Source: Macrostomum hystrix
Lineage: Eukaryota; Platyhelminthes; Macrostomidae
NCBI GenBank assembly: GCA_950097015.1
Contig: CATNEN010000003.1
Coordinates: 3,389,501 to 3,453,500, forward strand
Direction of reading: 5' to 3'
DNA length: 64,000 bases
Shown: piece by piece, positions 24,101 to 35,392 of the stretch
Layout: each line of letters opens with the position of its first letter
Numbering within the stretch: position 1 is the stretch's first letter
Program-made: the position numbers and the translations under genes
Notes under the pieces: model-generated
What the model was told of the DNA's origin: nothing
What the model saw: the letters and a program-made list of their open reading frames with translations, nothing else
The model's database searches: none

Positions 24101-25755
24101 GGAGAGAGATAAGAGAGGGAGAGATATAAGAGAGGGAGAGAGTTAAGAGAGGGAGAGAGATAAGAGAGGCAGAGAGATAAGAGAGGGTGAGATATAAGAG
24201 AGGGAGAGAGATAAGAGAGGGAGAGAGTTAAGAGAGGGTGAGAGATAAGAGAGGGAGAGAGATAAGAGAGGGAGAGAGATAAGAGAGGGTGAGAGATAAG
24301 AGAGGGTGAGAGATAAGAGAGGGTGAGAGATAAGAGAGGGAGAGAGATAAGAGAGGGAGAGAGATAAGAGAGGGAGAGAGATAAGAGAGGGAGAGAGATA
24401 AGAGAGGGAGAGAGATAAGAGAGGGAGAAAGATAAGAGAGGGTGAGAGATAAGAGAGGGAGAGAGATAAGAGAGGGTGAGAGATTAGAGAGGGAGAGAGA
24501 TAGGAGGGGGAGAGAGATAAGAGAGGGTGAGAGATAAGAGAGGGTGAGAGATAAGAGAGGGTGAGAGATAAGAGAGGGAGAGAGATAAGAGAGGGAGAGA
24601 GATAAGAGAGGGAGAGAGATAAGAGAGGGAGAGAGATAAGAGAGGGAGAAAGATAAGAGAGGGTGAGAGATAAGAGAGGGAGAGAGATAAGAGAGGGTGA
24701 GAGATTAGAGAGGGAGAGAGATAAGAGGGGGAGAGAGATAAGAGAGGGAGAGAGATAAGAGAGGGAGAGAGATAAGAGAGGGTGAGAGATTAGAGAGGGA
24801 GAGAGATAAGAGAGGGTGAGAGATAAGAGAGGGAGAGAGTTAAGAGAGGGAGAGAGATAAGAGAGGGTGAGAGATTAGAGAGGGAGAGAGATAAGAGGGG
24901 GAGAGAGATAAGAGAGGGAGAGAGATAAGAGAGGGAGAGAGATAAGAGAGGGAGAGAGATAAGAGAGGGAGAGAGATAAGAGAGGGAGAGAGATAAGAGA
25001 GGGTGAGAGATAAGAGAGGGAGAGAGTTAAGAGAGGGAGAGAGATAAGAGAGGGAGAGAGATAAGAGAGGGTGAGAGATAAGAGAGGGAGAGAAATAAGA
25101 GAGGGAGAGAGATAGGAGAGGGAGAGAGATAAGAGAGGGTGAAAGATAAGAGAGGGTGAGAGATAAGAGAGGGAGAGAGTTAAGAGAGGGAGAGAGATAA
25201 GAGAGGGTGAGAGATAGGAGAGAGAGAGAGATAAGAGAGGGTGAGAGATAAGAGAGGGTGAGAGATAAGAGAGGGTGAGAGATAAGAGAGGGAGAGAGAT
25301 AAGAGAGGGTGAGAGATAAGAGAGGGTGAGAGATAGGAGAGGGAGAGAGATAAGAGAGGGTGAGAGATAAGAGAGGGTGAGAGATAAGAGAGGGTGAGAG
25401 ATAAGAGAGGGAGAGAGATAAGAGAGGGTGAGAGATAAGAGAGGGTGAGAGATAGGAGATGGATAGAGATAAGAGAGGGAGAGAGATAAGAGAGAGAGAG
25501 AGATAAGAGAGGGTGAGAGTTAAGAGAGGGAGAGAGATAAGAGAGGGTGAGAGATAGGAGAGAGAGAGAGATAAGAGAGGGTGAGAGATAAGAGAGGGTG
25601 AGAGATAAGAGAGGGTGAGAGATAAGAGAGGGAGAGAGTTAAGAGAGGGAGAGAGATAAGAGAGGGTGAGAGATAAGAGAGGGAGAGAGATAAGAGAGGG
25701 AGAGAGATAAGAGAGGGTGATAGATAAGAGAGCGAGAGAGATAAGAGAGGGAGAT
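15141..25755 (+). repeat. 10.6-kb polypurine satellite, 17-bp unit
   Basis: The unit is AGATAAGAGAGGGWGAG, repeated about 620 times with almost no pyrimidines on the plus strand except T. Position 14 alternates between A and T. Rare variants act as landmarks: GATATATGACAGAG (15300, 15402, 18982, 23207), GAGATGGATAGAG (near 17412, 18651, 20588, 21656, 22868 and 25458) and GAGAAACAAG (19371, 23579). Because 17 is not divisible by three, all frames of the minus strand can stay open for hundreds of codons (SLSYLSPSLIS). These are not genes. Confidence 0.97.
17153..23588 (+). repeat. approximately 4.2-kb duplicated block inside the 17-bp satellite
   Basis: Variant units recur in the same order at an offset of about 4208 bp. 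Examples are GAGACAAGAG near 18126 and 22334, AGAGCGGG near 18148 and 22356, and GAGAAACAAG at 19371 and 23579. The offset is 4225 at GATATATGACAGAG, a change of exactly one 17-bp unit. Near 17.2/21.5 kb the offset is about 102 bp (six units) larger. This shows a large unequal exchange followed by small unit losses and gains. The outer limits of the block are approximate. Confidence 0.85.
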
Positions 25756-25922
25756 GCCGGTCGGGTGCTTTTGTTGGGACCGTATGTGAATGCTGTGTAC
25801 GGCTGTTCAGTCCACTGCCTAGGGGCCGCCACATCCACCCTCGATTGCCTCATCTAACAGTTAAGGGTTTTGCTAAACCTTCAAGTCATGAGTCCAACGT
25901 TTTAACCGATAGGGTACAACCG
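25752..25922 (-). mobile_element. degenerate SINE family A copy
   Basis: The plus strand shows GGTCGGGTGC, then TGTGTACGGCTGTTCAGTCC, then a tRNA-head remnant with AACCTTCAAGTCATGAGTCC and TTTTAACCGATAGGGTACAA. This is the minus-strand layout of family A, with the middle of the body lost. It borders the right end of the 17-bp satellite. Confidence 0.7.
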
Positions 25923-26286
25923 CTGGGAAAGGAAACGAAAAGAGATGCCAGGTAAAGTCAATAAAATAAATCCAATTTTACTATGCTGCTTTGGTTTATT
26001 TCTGCAACTATTTGGCTACAGATTGCGAATACTGTGTTAAGCCACCTTGACATATGAGGCCAGGCCTCAGGTATAAAATTTCTGCACCGTTTTTTAAACC
26101 CTATGGTTCGGGTCCTACGTTTCGTTTTTGTTTTGAACGAGTTTTCAGACAAGAATGAAAAACAAATGAAACTGGGGAGGGTGATCGATGGCCTCGTTTC
26201 ATATGGCCCAAATGCGTCATCGAATGCTTCTCACAGTGGCTTTTTAAATCTGTTTTAGCTTTAAAGGCTGGGAAACGGATTTAAGG

Positions 26287-26335
26287 ACTTACTGGCTTGC
26301 GATTGAGAGGTCGTGGGTTCGATTGTCGGCCAAAA
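26287..26335 (+). mobile_element. tRNA-like SINE head fragment
   Basis: GACTTACTGGCTTGCGATTG, then GGTCGTGGGTTCGATTGTCGG, resembles the anticodon-to-B-box part of a family A head. No body is attached. The surrounding 25923-26286 sequence shows nothing else. Confidence 0.45.
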
Positions 26336-26366
26336 TGGATGCTATTTCTGTCTTTTTATCCTTAAT

Positions 26367-26732
26367 AAAAATAATAATTGCAGGAGGGCTGCGGGCAATG
26401 CCACATCATTTGGTGACACTAGACCCGCAGCCAGCGAGGAGGCAATTCTGCCCATTTCGCTGACTCCTGAGCACACACGCACACAGATACTGTACGCAGG
26501 CACACGCTCACACAGGTGTGTACATCTGCCCTGACTTTCTCATCGTCAGGCAGTGTACACTCTCACTGTGCCTTGGAGGTTGGCCCTCAAGGGCGTAAAT
26601 TGCACGACAAGCCCCCAAGCCTTCTCTACGCGGCTGCGCCCCAAATAAATGTGGTCTCGCCGTGGAATCGAACTTAGGGCCTTGGTGCGAGAGGCAAACG
26701 CGATAACCGCTCTGCCACCGACCCCTCAACAC
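26367..26732 (-). mobile_element. SINE family B, full-length, with target duplication
   Basis: On the minus strand the tRNA-derived head (TGGCAGAGCGGTTATCGCG, then AGTTCGATTCCACGG) leads into a body with CTTGTCGTGCAATTTACGCC and AGTGTACACTGCCTGACGAT, ending in CCTGCAATTATT. It is flanked by ATCCTTAAT at 26358-26366 and 26733-26741, a 9-bp target-site duplication. Confidence 0.85.
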
Positions 26733-26799
26733 ATCCTTAATTCTCAATTGCTTCTCAACCCAGCTGTAAAATGAGTTCGAGCATTAGCTTAGGTATAGA

Positions 26800-26880
26800 A
26801 TTTTTTTGACTTTGTAGGTTCCCAGTCCATGGACTGAACAATCTGTACGCAGCCTTTGTACGTGAAGGCTGTGCGAAAGC
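26800..26880 (+). mobile_element. SINE family A body fragment
   Basis: CCCAGTCCATGGACTGAACA followed by a TGTACGCAGCCTTTGTACG segment matches the 3' half of family A in plus orientation. No head is present. Confidence 0.5.
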
Positions 26881-28410
26881 GAACAAAATTATTTTAGCTT
26901 CAAAAAACTTATTCTTGTGAATTCTTTAAAAAATGTTTCCTTTTTCTAACAGAATTTTCTTAAGAAATGCCACGCAAATTGTTGGCTCAATGTAAAGACT
27001 AGATGTATATTGTGAGTTTTTTGTAAAGTTTACTTTCATTAAAAAGGCCATTAGCAGAAATTTAGTTTGCAAATACCGGGAAGTAGGCAGGCGGGTATTT
27101 GAAATTCTCCCGTGCTCAGTGAAGATAATTAGGTCTTTGTACTTTTGAACCTCGATCTGTCATTTAAACAGCCCAGTAATAAAAAAACTCATCAATTGAT
27201 TTGTATTTTAATTAATTTCGTTGCAGCTTCGAAAACTTCAAAAAAAAACAAATTAGAAAATAGATTTTTGCTGATTTCTCTCTATTTTGAGACCTTTTTT
27301 CCAAGCTTCCACAATTATTTTATACAACAGTATCTTGGTGCAGTATTTTAAATATAATGTGCAGGATATAGTACATTTCACTTGGTTTTGATGCGCATGC
27401 CTGTCCAGATGGATGGTGCTCGTTTTCTTGAAGCAAGTTTTCTAGAAGGGAAAGTTTACACAGAAAACAGCTGGACTTATCTTATCTACCTCAAGGGTGT
27501 ATTTTAGACATCTTTGTTAATTGAATGCTTTTTAGGACAAAAAGTGCTTCTGCTTATATTTTTCATACTTTACTTATATTCCTGTTTCGTATTGCAAAAA
27601 GGACAAAGATTTTTTATTTTATTTTATTTTTATTTTTAATTTTTATTTTTATTTCAAAAGCCCAGCTTAGATTATGAAGAAATCGCTTTTTTGGCAAAAA
27701 AAAGTACAATGCTCTTTAGTTTTTTCTTCATTTCTAGAATCTCAGAAGCAAATGTATAGCCGGATTCTTATAATTGTTTTGTTTCCAATAAAGCATCATG
27801 TTTCAATAATTTTGCGTGTTTTTATATATGCTGAGATGAAGAATCAACTCGTAAAAATCCGTGAATTTCCTGATATCCAAAGCCCATTTCCAAAATATAA
27901 CTGGCCTTCAAGAATCGACGACATCCTAAAAATAGATTATGTAACGATTTCTTATGCAACAAATTGAGTCCTCGCAGTAAGAGCCCGTTCATACGGCTGT
28001 GAGCCAATTCAGGCCGAGAGTCAAGTTAATTTAAGTTTAACAGAGCGATAGGAAGGGGGGTTGGCGGTACGATAACAAGAGTGCGCGACTGAGGGTAGGA
28101 GAGGAGGCTAGAACGTGAGCGGCGGACCAATCAGAGAGGAGGAAAGAAAGAAAGGATAGATAATGAGAGATCAGCCGCAGGGATAACGAGAGAGAAAGAA
28201 CTAGATTGAACTGGACGATGTAAACAAGAAAAGTGCAGAGAACGAAAGAGTGAATAGAGGACAGAAGGCAGAGACGAAAGTCGCGACAGGTTAGGTTTTG
28301 TAGATTTCCGAGTCGAAAAAGAATTCTGAGAAATGATAAAACTCTTAGGAAATAGTTTAAATTCAAAGAAATAGCCGAGTTCATCGGAATAAATCAGAGA
28401 GTTAAAAACT
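26881..28410. other. unique intronic sequence with a TTTTA-rich stretch
   Basis: No exon is supported. A low-complexity TTTTATTTT run lies at about 27610-27655. The 28020-28300 part is purine-rich without clear periodicity. Confidence 0.5.
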
Positions 28411-28700
28411 CGTTTGAGTTTTATAAAATCATCGAATTCTAAGAAATCGTCGAATTCCAAGAAATCATCGAATTCCAAGAAATCGGCGAATTCCAAGAAA
28501 TCTTCGAATTCCAAGAAATTTTGTAGTTCTAAGAAATCGTCGAATTCCAAGACATCGTCGAAACTCAAGTTGTCGTCTAATTCCAAGAAATTGTAGAATT
28601 AGAAGAAATCTTTGAATTTCTAGAAAAAGTCGATTTCAAGGAATCGTCGAATTCCTAGAAATTGTCGAAAAAACAATAGATCGGCGAATTCTAAGAAATA
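28411..28700 (+). repeat. 18-bp TCGAATTCCAAGAAATCA array
   Basis: About 16 degenerate copies. The unit length is a multiple of three, so a KKSSNS frame stays open, but there is no start context or splice evidence for a gene. Confidence 0.9.
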
Positions 28701-28715
28701 ATTGAAGTCCTAGAG

Positions 28716-29390
28716 CAGGGGTCGGCAAACTCCTGCCCGCGGGCCAGATGCGGCCCTTGAAGCTCCCAAATCCGGCCCGTTGCCCCTTCTGACATCTACA
28801 GTGTCCTGTTTCATCTCTCCCGTGTCTAATCTCTCCTGTGTCTCATCGCTCTCGTGTCTAATCTCTCCTGTGTCTCATCGCTCTTGTGTCTAATCTCTCC
28901 TGTGTCTCATCGCTCTCGTGTCTAATCTCTCCCATGTCTCATCGCTTTCGTGTCTTATCTCTCCCGTGTATAATCTCTCCTGTGTCTAATCTCTCCCCTG
29001 TCTTTTCTCTCCCGTGTCCGATCTCTCCCCTGTCTTATCTCTCCCGTGTCTCATCTCTCCCGTGTCTCATCTCTCCCGTGTCTAATCTCTCCCCTGTCTT
29101 ATCTCTCCCGTGTCCAATCTCTCCCCTGTCTTATCTCTCCCGTGTCTAATCTCTCCCGTGTCTAATCTCTCCCGTGTCTCATCTCTCCCGTGTCTAATCT
29201 CTCTCCTGTCTTATCTCTCCCGTGTCCAATCTCTCCCCTGTCTAATCTCTCCCGTGTCTCATCTCTCCCGTGTCTCATCTCTCCCGTGTCTCATCTCTCC
29301 CCTATCTCATATTTATACAGTCAATGCGGCCCGCTGTCGTCTTTTAGGTTCTCTCTTTGGCCCGCCAGCAAATAAGTTTGCCTACCCCTG
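28716..29390 (+). mobile_element. hAT-type MITE with internal minisatellite, copy 1
   Basis: It begins CAGGGGTCGGCAAACTCC and ends GTTTGCCTACCCCTG, an imperfect terminal inverted repeat of hAT type. The perfect 8-bp target duplication TCCTAGAG lies at 28708-28715 and 29391-29398. The left end has the GGCCCGCGGGCC palindrome. The 510-bp interior (28800-29310) is a tandem array of 16-bp units (TCTCCCGTGTCTCATC). No transposase is encoded, so it would depend on an autonomous hAT element elsewhere. Confidence 0.9.
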
Positions 29391-29398
29391 TCCTAGAG

Positions 29399-30285
29399 AA
29401 ATCATCTAAAGTAAGGATACAACGAAGCTCATTAAAATAGACTAACAGACGAGAATAAATGAAATGATATATCAAACCGAGTTCTCCTATCTTCAGTAGA
29501 CAGTAAAAATTGCATTTTTATGCGACACTTAAGAACACATTAAGCATATTTTTTTGCCAATTTAATATCTATCTATTATAGTCAAGCGAATTTCGTCTTA
29601 TCATTTCAACATCACTGCATTAGCAGTACTTGATACACAATGACTATATATCAGGCAATTGCTTCTGTCAATGAATGATGAAATCGACAAAGCAACTGCG
29701 TATAACATAGATAAAGATAAGATCTATAGATGACCTTCTGAATGCACTGCTAGTCTAGATCTAGTAGTCCACTATAAAAGCCGGTTCGTGCAGCAGTCCT
29801 CATATGTACGGTTTCGAATTTCACATTCAGCCTAGTATAGATATTTTTCCTTCCCCCGTTATTGCTGCGTAGGTTAAATAATCTTACTGAAAGTCTTCGG
29901 AAAAGAAAAAAAGAAAATGTTTATACCAAAAGAAGAGACACACTGGAAAAATTCTAGGCCAAAGAAAAAAGAGAAGAGTGGAGCATAGGGAGAGAATATT
30001 CGAGGGATTAATTTGGGGATTTTTATGTAAGCAAATCAATACCGCGCATACAGTTTAGTCTATAGTTTTTTAGTGCTTCTATGTGCTAGGAATAAATTTG
30101 ACTTCATTTACATTCCTTTCCTGTCCAGCCATTAGAGGATAATGCCGACTATAAATAATTACTAGTACCTGCGTAGTTTTAACAAAACTTATCTGGAAAA
30201 CTAATGTCAACAACAGAAATAGTGAACAAATAGCAAAATCGAGGCAGCGAATAAGAGGCCGAGGGACTCGGATATATTTTACTCT
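29399..30285. other. unique intronic sequence, nothing recognised
   Basis: AT-rich, with no exon-like frame, repeat or transposon end seen. Confidence 0.5.
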
Positions 30286-30985
30286 CTGGGATTGAGGATG
30301 AATCCAGTCTGATAGTCTATTGGCGTGAGGGTGAATTCAATCTAATAGTCTATGGGAGTGAGGGTGAATTCAATCTAATAGTCTATGGTAGCAAGGGTAA
30401 ATGCAATCTGATAGTCTATGGGAGTGAGGGTGAATTCAATCTAATAGTCTATGGGAGTGAGGGTGAATTCAATCTAATAGTCTATGGTAGCAAGGGTAAA
30501 TGCAATCTGATAGTCTATGGGAGTGAGGGTGAATTCAATCTAATAGTCTATGGTAGCAAGGGTAAATGCAATCTGATAGTCTATGGGAGTGAGGGTGAAT
30601 TCAATCTAATAGTCTATGGTAGCAAGGGTAAATGCAATCTGATAGTCTATGGGAGTGAGGGTGAATTCAATCTAATAGTCTATGGTAGCAAGGGTAAATG
30701 CAATCTGATAGTCTATGGGAGTGAGGGTGAATTCAATCTAATAGTCTATGGTAGCAAGGGTAAATGCAATCTACCCACAGTAGTCTATGGGAGTGAGGGT
30801 GAATTCAATCTAATAGTCTATGGGAGTGAGGATGAATTCAATCTAATAGTCTATGGTAGCAAGGGTAAATGCAATCTACCCACAGTAGTCTATGGGAGTG
30901 AGGGTGAATTCAATCTAAGAGTCTATGGGAATGAGGTAGAATCTAATATAATAGTCTATGGGAGTGAGTGTGACTAGATTATTCT
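30286..30985 (+). repeat. 33-bp tandem array
   Basis: The core GTGAGGGTGAATTCAATC followed by TAATAGTCTATGG alternates with a diverged partner unit (GCAAGGGTAAATGCAATCTG). The two form a higher-order dimer repeated about eight times. Two copies carry a CCCACAG insertion (near 30774 and 30879). Confidence 0.93.
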
Positions 30986-32110
30986 ACGAGATAAAGTAGT
31001 CTACGAGAACAGGTTGGACTCGAATTACGAGTATATTGGCTCTTTGAGGACACTAGGATTTTGAGTTTCTTTTTTATAGATCAGCTCAAATTCTAGACTG
31101 ACTAGCTAAACTTAATAGCGAATCAGTTTGAGTGACTATAGACAATGATCCTCACCTATCAAAGTCGACTGGATTATAGGATAATGGGGATTGCTTCTGG
31201 ATAAACAATACCATGCACATGCTTCCCACCTGAAAAAATGAAATACGAAACTTTTGACCCACTTTACGGTGGGTGGTATTGGTTCAAAACTCCACCGACT
31301 CTATTTAGGGGGGATATTTCCGCAGCTTTTTTGCACTTGCAGTATCCTATAAGCGGCGCCACTGAATCCCTTTTATGGCTTGCGTTACGTAACACACAGA
31401 CGGACAGTTTTGCCAACAAGAAATTCAGTTCAGCCATAAAGGCTTCTTGTCTAAACACTGCCAGCAATACTAAAGGATTTAGAAATGGTTTTACGTAGAA
31501 CGAAGATGAAGCGAAGCAGAGATGCGCTCGATGGCTTTTCGAATTGCGAATGAACGCCAAAAGGTTCGTCCTTCAATACGCAGCACGTGCGTATATAGAT
31601 CTTGCCCAACTGCGTGATTGTAAAAAGTGTTTACCAAGGTCACCATATGTATGTTTAGGCACTGTATGACACTATCAGGCGTACAGATTTCGATCTGAAG
31701 CAGAAATTTTTCTACTAACAGAACTGTGTGACACACTGGCTACATCGCTTAATTGTATCTCCGATTTTTCATGATTTTCATGCAAGCGACAAAAATAGGA
31801 AAGAAATTTGGTTGATTTTTTACTGGGATAAAATCTTTCTTATAACAAATGATGTAGAATTATTAGTTTTTCCTTTATAGTTTGTAGCTCTGCGTGTAGT
31901 AATTAGTGCTCTTGTCCCTGAACCAGGTGCTGTTGTAGCATCTTGGTGCTATTTTTCCATACTGTGGGTCTCTTTTCCCATTCATTTTTCATTTTGTGCT
32001 TTCTTGGTAGCAAAATTTGTATAGCGGGACACAGATACTCGCGTTAGACCACCGAAGTCGAATAAAATTGAAAAATACACGTGAGTCTGGTTTTGCAAGG
32101 AAGCATTTAT
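30986..32110. other. intronic sequence, no gene called
   Basis: Open frames of under 100 codons occur on both strands at 31238-31560. Neither has splice borders, a convincing product or homology that I recognise. The stretch could be part of an unclassified dispersed repeat. Confidence 0.4.
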
Positions 32111-32115
32111 CAATA

Positions 32116-33590
32116 CATACTCTCATCTGCCTCATCTCTCATCTGCCTCATCTCTCATCTGCCTCATCTCTCATCTGCCTCATCTCTCTCATGTGTCTTA
32201 TCTCTCCCCTGACTCATCTCTCCTCTGTCTCATCTCTCCTCTGTCTCATCTCTCCTTTGTCTCATCTCTCCCCTGTCTCCTCTCCTCTGTCTATTCTCTT
32301 CCCTGTCTCATCTCTCCCCTGTCTCCTCTCCTCTGTCTATTCTCTTCCCTGTCTCATCTCTCCCCTGTCTCATCTCTTCTCTGTCTCATCTCTTCTCTGT
32401 CTCATCTCTCCCCTGTCTCCTCTCCTCTGTCTAATCTCTTCCCTGTCTCATCTCTCCCCTGACTCATCTCTCCTCTGTCTCATCTCTCCTCTGTCTCATC
32501 TCTCCTTTGTCTCATCTCTCCCCTGTCTCCTCTCCTCTGTCTATTCTCTTCCCTGTCTCATCTCTCCCCTGTCTCCTCTCCTCTGTCTATTCTCTTCCCT
32601 GTCTCATCTCTCCCCTGTCTCATCTCTTCTCTGTCTCATCTCTTCTCTGTCTCATCTCTCCCCTGTCTCCTCTCCTCTGTCTAATCTCTTCCCTGTCTCA
32701 TCTCTCCCCTGACTCATCTCTCCTCTGTCTCATCTCTCCTCTGTCTCATCTCTCCTTTGTCTCATCTCTCCCCTGTCTCCTCTCCTCTGTCTATTCTCTT
32801 CCCTGTCTCATCTCTCCCCTGTCTCATCTCTTCTCTGTCTCATCTCTCCTCTGTCTCATCTCTCCTTTGTCTCATCTCTCCCCTGTCTCCTCTCCTCTGT
32901 CTATTCTCTTCCCTGTCTCATCTCTCCCCTGTCTCCTCTCCTCTGTCTATTCTCTTCCCTGTCTCATCTCTCCCCTGTCTCATCTCTTCTCTGTCTCATC
33001 TCTTCTCTGTCTCATCTCTCCCCTGTCTCCTCTCCTCTGTCTAATCTCTTCCCTGTCTCATCTCTCCTCTGTCTCATCTCTTCTGTCTCATCTCTCCTCT
33101 GTCTCATCTCTCCTCTGTCTCATCTCTTCTCTGTCTCATCTCTCCTCTGTCTCATCTCTCCTCTGTCTCATCTCTCCTTTGTCTCATCTCTCCCCTGTCT
33201 CCTCTCCTCTGTCTATTCTCTTCCCTGTCTTATCTCTCCCCTGTCTCATCTCTCCTCTGTCTAATCTCTTCCCTGTCTCATCTCTCCCCTGTCTCCTCTC
33301 CTCTGTCTAATCTCTTCCCTGTCTCATCTCTCCTCTGTCTTATCTCTTCCCTGTCTCATCTCTCCCCTGTCTCATCTCTCCTCTGTCTCATCTCTGCACT
33401 GTCTCATCTCTTCTCTGTCTCATCTCTCCTCTGTCTCATCTCTCCTCTGTCTCATCTCTCCTCTGTCTATTCTCTTCCGTGTCTTATCTCTCCATTGCTC
33501 ATATCTGCACTGCATCATCTTTCCCCGTGTCTAATCTCTCACTTGTTTCATTTCTCCCCTGTCTCATCTCCTCCCTGTCTTTTCTCTACC
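32116..33590 (+). repeat. 16-bp CTCTCC/CTGTCTCAT minisatellite, plus orientation, with higher-order structure
   Basis: Units TCTCCCCTGTCTCATC and variants (CTTTGT, CTCTGT, TTCCCTGT, and a shortened CTCCTCTCCTCTGTCTATT block) are arranged in recurring blocks of about 240 bp. The left edge has TCATCTGCCTCATCTC units that match, inverted, the right edge of the 35.4-36.5 kb array. Confidence 0.93.
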
Positions 33591-34076
33591 TTATTTAATA
33601 ATCGACACACGTTCGGTCTGATTAAAAAGGAATACATTTTTTCTTTAATTGCATCCAAAAATGTAAAAAACTAGACGGACCGAATGGCAGATCAATCTAA
33701 TTGGGCATTATTATCGTCAGAAACTGAGGAAGTCATTGCGTCATAAAAATAATCATTCGAATCGGAAATTCTTAGTTTCACAGGAACGACAGACGCGCGA
33801 CAGTTAATAGCACTTTTTTATGATCGGCAACGATAATTATTATTGACACATTAACTTAAAATTGACCTAAGTCAAAAATTATTACTAATTATTCACACAT
33901 TCATTTAAGTCAAAACTGAGCATGCTAATTCAGTCATATTTTACCTGCGACTTTGGTGCAAAAAACAATTATTATGGCAATAATAGCAGGTGCACGAATA
34001 TGCTATAATTAAGTTAGACCGACAAGTAAAAACGTAAGTAAAACAAACACAGTGCACGAATTAGGAACAATAGGGG
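33591..34076. other. unique AT-rich spacer
   Basis: No gene or element seen. It lies between two arrays of the 16-bp family that point in opposite directions. Confidence 0.5.
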
Positions 34077-34510
34077 GCCAGACAGGGAAGATATGAGGCA
34101 GGGGAGAAATGAGACAGCGGAGAGATAAGACAGGGGAGAGATGAGACAGTGGAGAGATAAGACAGGGGAGAGATAAGACAGGGGAGAGATGAGACAGAGA
34201 TGAGACAGGGGAGAGATGAGACAGTGGAGAGATGAGACAGAGATAAGACAGGGGAGAGATAAGACAGGGGAGAGATGAGACAGAGATGAGACAGGGGAGA
34301 GATGAGACGGAGATGAGACAGGGGAGAGATGAGACAGAGATGAGACAGGGGAGAGATGAGACAGTTCAGAGATGAGACAGTGCAGAGATGAGACAGTGCA
34401 GAGATGAGACAGGGTAGAGGAAGTGTGCTCGTGGATATTGAGGGGCCAGTGAGCAGGATTAAGGGAGCCGTATCCGGGTCGCGGGCCGGCGGTTGCCGAC
34501 CCGGTCTAAT
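34077..34510 (-). mobile_element. diverged hAT-like end plus minus-orientation 16-bp array
   Basis: The array (34077-34425) has units read on the minus strand as TCTCCCCTGTCTCATC. Directly beside it, at 34430-34506, the minus strand reads GGGTCGGCAACCGCCGGCCC and then GATACGGCTCCCTTAATCC. This resembles the left end of the two hAT MITEs (GGTCGGCAAACTCCGGCCCG, then GATGCGGCCC). The opposite end and the target duplication were not found, so this is probably an old or rearranged relative. Confidence 0.55.
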
Positions 34511-35392
34511 GTAATCCGTCATTTTTATTTCTCCCACGTTCAGCTGTGCCCTTGCACGGCTCAAAGTCACGCGGTTCTCCCAGCTCGGCTATGCATGCTA
34601 GACTCTCATCTCTCTTCTCCCATCTCCCCTTCGCAGTCTCGCTCGCGCCCCCTTCTCGTATAGTCTGCATCCTAAAATAAATTCCTTCCAATTTTTTGCA
34701 TCCCTCACTTTCTCCTTCCGCGTTTCAATTGAGTGGACGCAGTGGATATGGGAGGCACTTCCCCAACCATCCTGCAGCCTACTTCCCCAGAGTCCGTGCC
34801 ATCGGGGATTTGAGTCCCCCTGTCCAAGGGGATTTCGGATGAAATTTGCCCCAGTCGCCCACCCAATCCAGGAGCGAGAGGAGAAGGGAAGAAAGAGAAA
34901 GTAAGAAGCGACAGTAATTGGGATTTGGAATGAGGTGCGAGAGTTTGAGTCCTGTATGTGGGGGAAAGTGAGTTAGTGAGTGTTAGCCAGATCCCCATGC
35001 CATACTCGAACTAAGTTCTGTTCATCAATAGCTAGTTCAGAGTAGTGGGCAACCCTTTCATCATCTTGTCGCAATAATGTATGAACGAGTATGCGAATGT
35101 AAGAAGATGAAATGAAGAGATTAATTGTGTCGCCGCCGCAGTCTGTACTTTACAGCAGAATCGAAACGCTTAAAACAGTTTTTTACGTGAATATCCTAAA
35201 AGTATTTTGCTCTCAAGTTTCCCGCTATATATAACTAGTCTCGTGGGGTAAGAGAAAATTCATCTCATATTCAAGCAACAACCAACAATATTTCTTCAAG
35301 CAACAACATTTTTAATAGCTTTTAATTTTGATTTTCAAGCATGAATTTTTAATACAAGGCGAGTTCTGCTTTACTCATGCTTACCTGTACAT
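34511..35392. other. unique intronic sequence, no gene called
   Basis: The 34680-35000 part is richer in GC and has short purine runs, possibly a decayed dispersed repeat. No tRNA-like boxes or terminal repeats were recognised. Confidence 0.4.

Noticed and set aside
15141-25853. Minus-strand open frames of up to 337 codons rich in Ser, Leu, Pro
   Set aside because: They are readings of a 17-bp repeat; the same peptide appears in all frames, with no start context, splice sites or non-repetitive domain.
26500-26747. Short protein-coding frame at 26.5 kb
   Set aside because: Lies entirely within a family B SINE with target duplications.
31238-31560. A small gene on either strand
   Set aside because: Frames under 100 codons overlap on opposite strands, with no splice borders, domains or supporting context.
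32017-33310. Open frames of 230-270 codons (SSVSSLLCLISPLS type), also at 35.6, 43.4, 46.3, 56.3 and 57.7 kb
   Set aside because: Artefacts of the 16-bp minisatellite, open in two or three frames at once.
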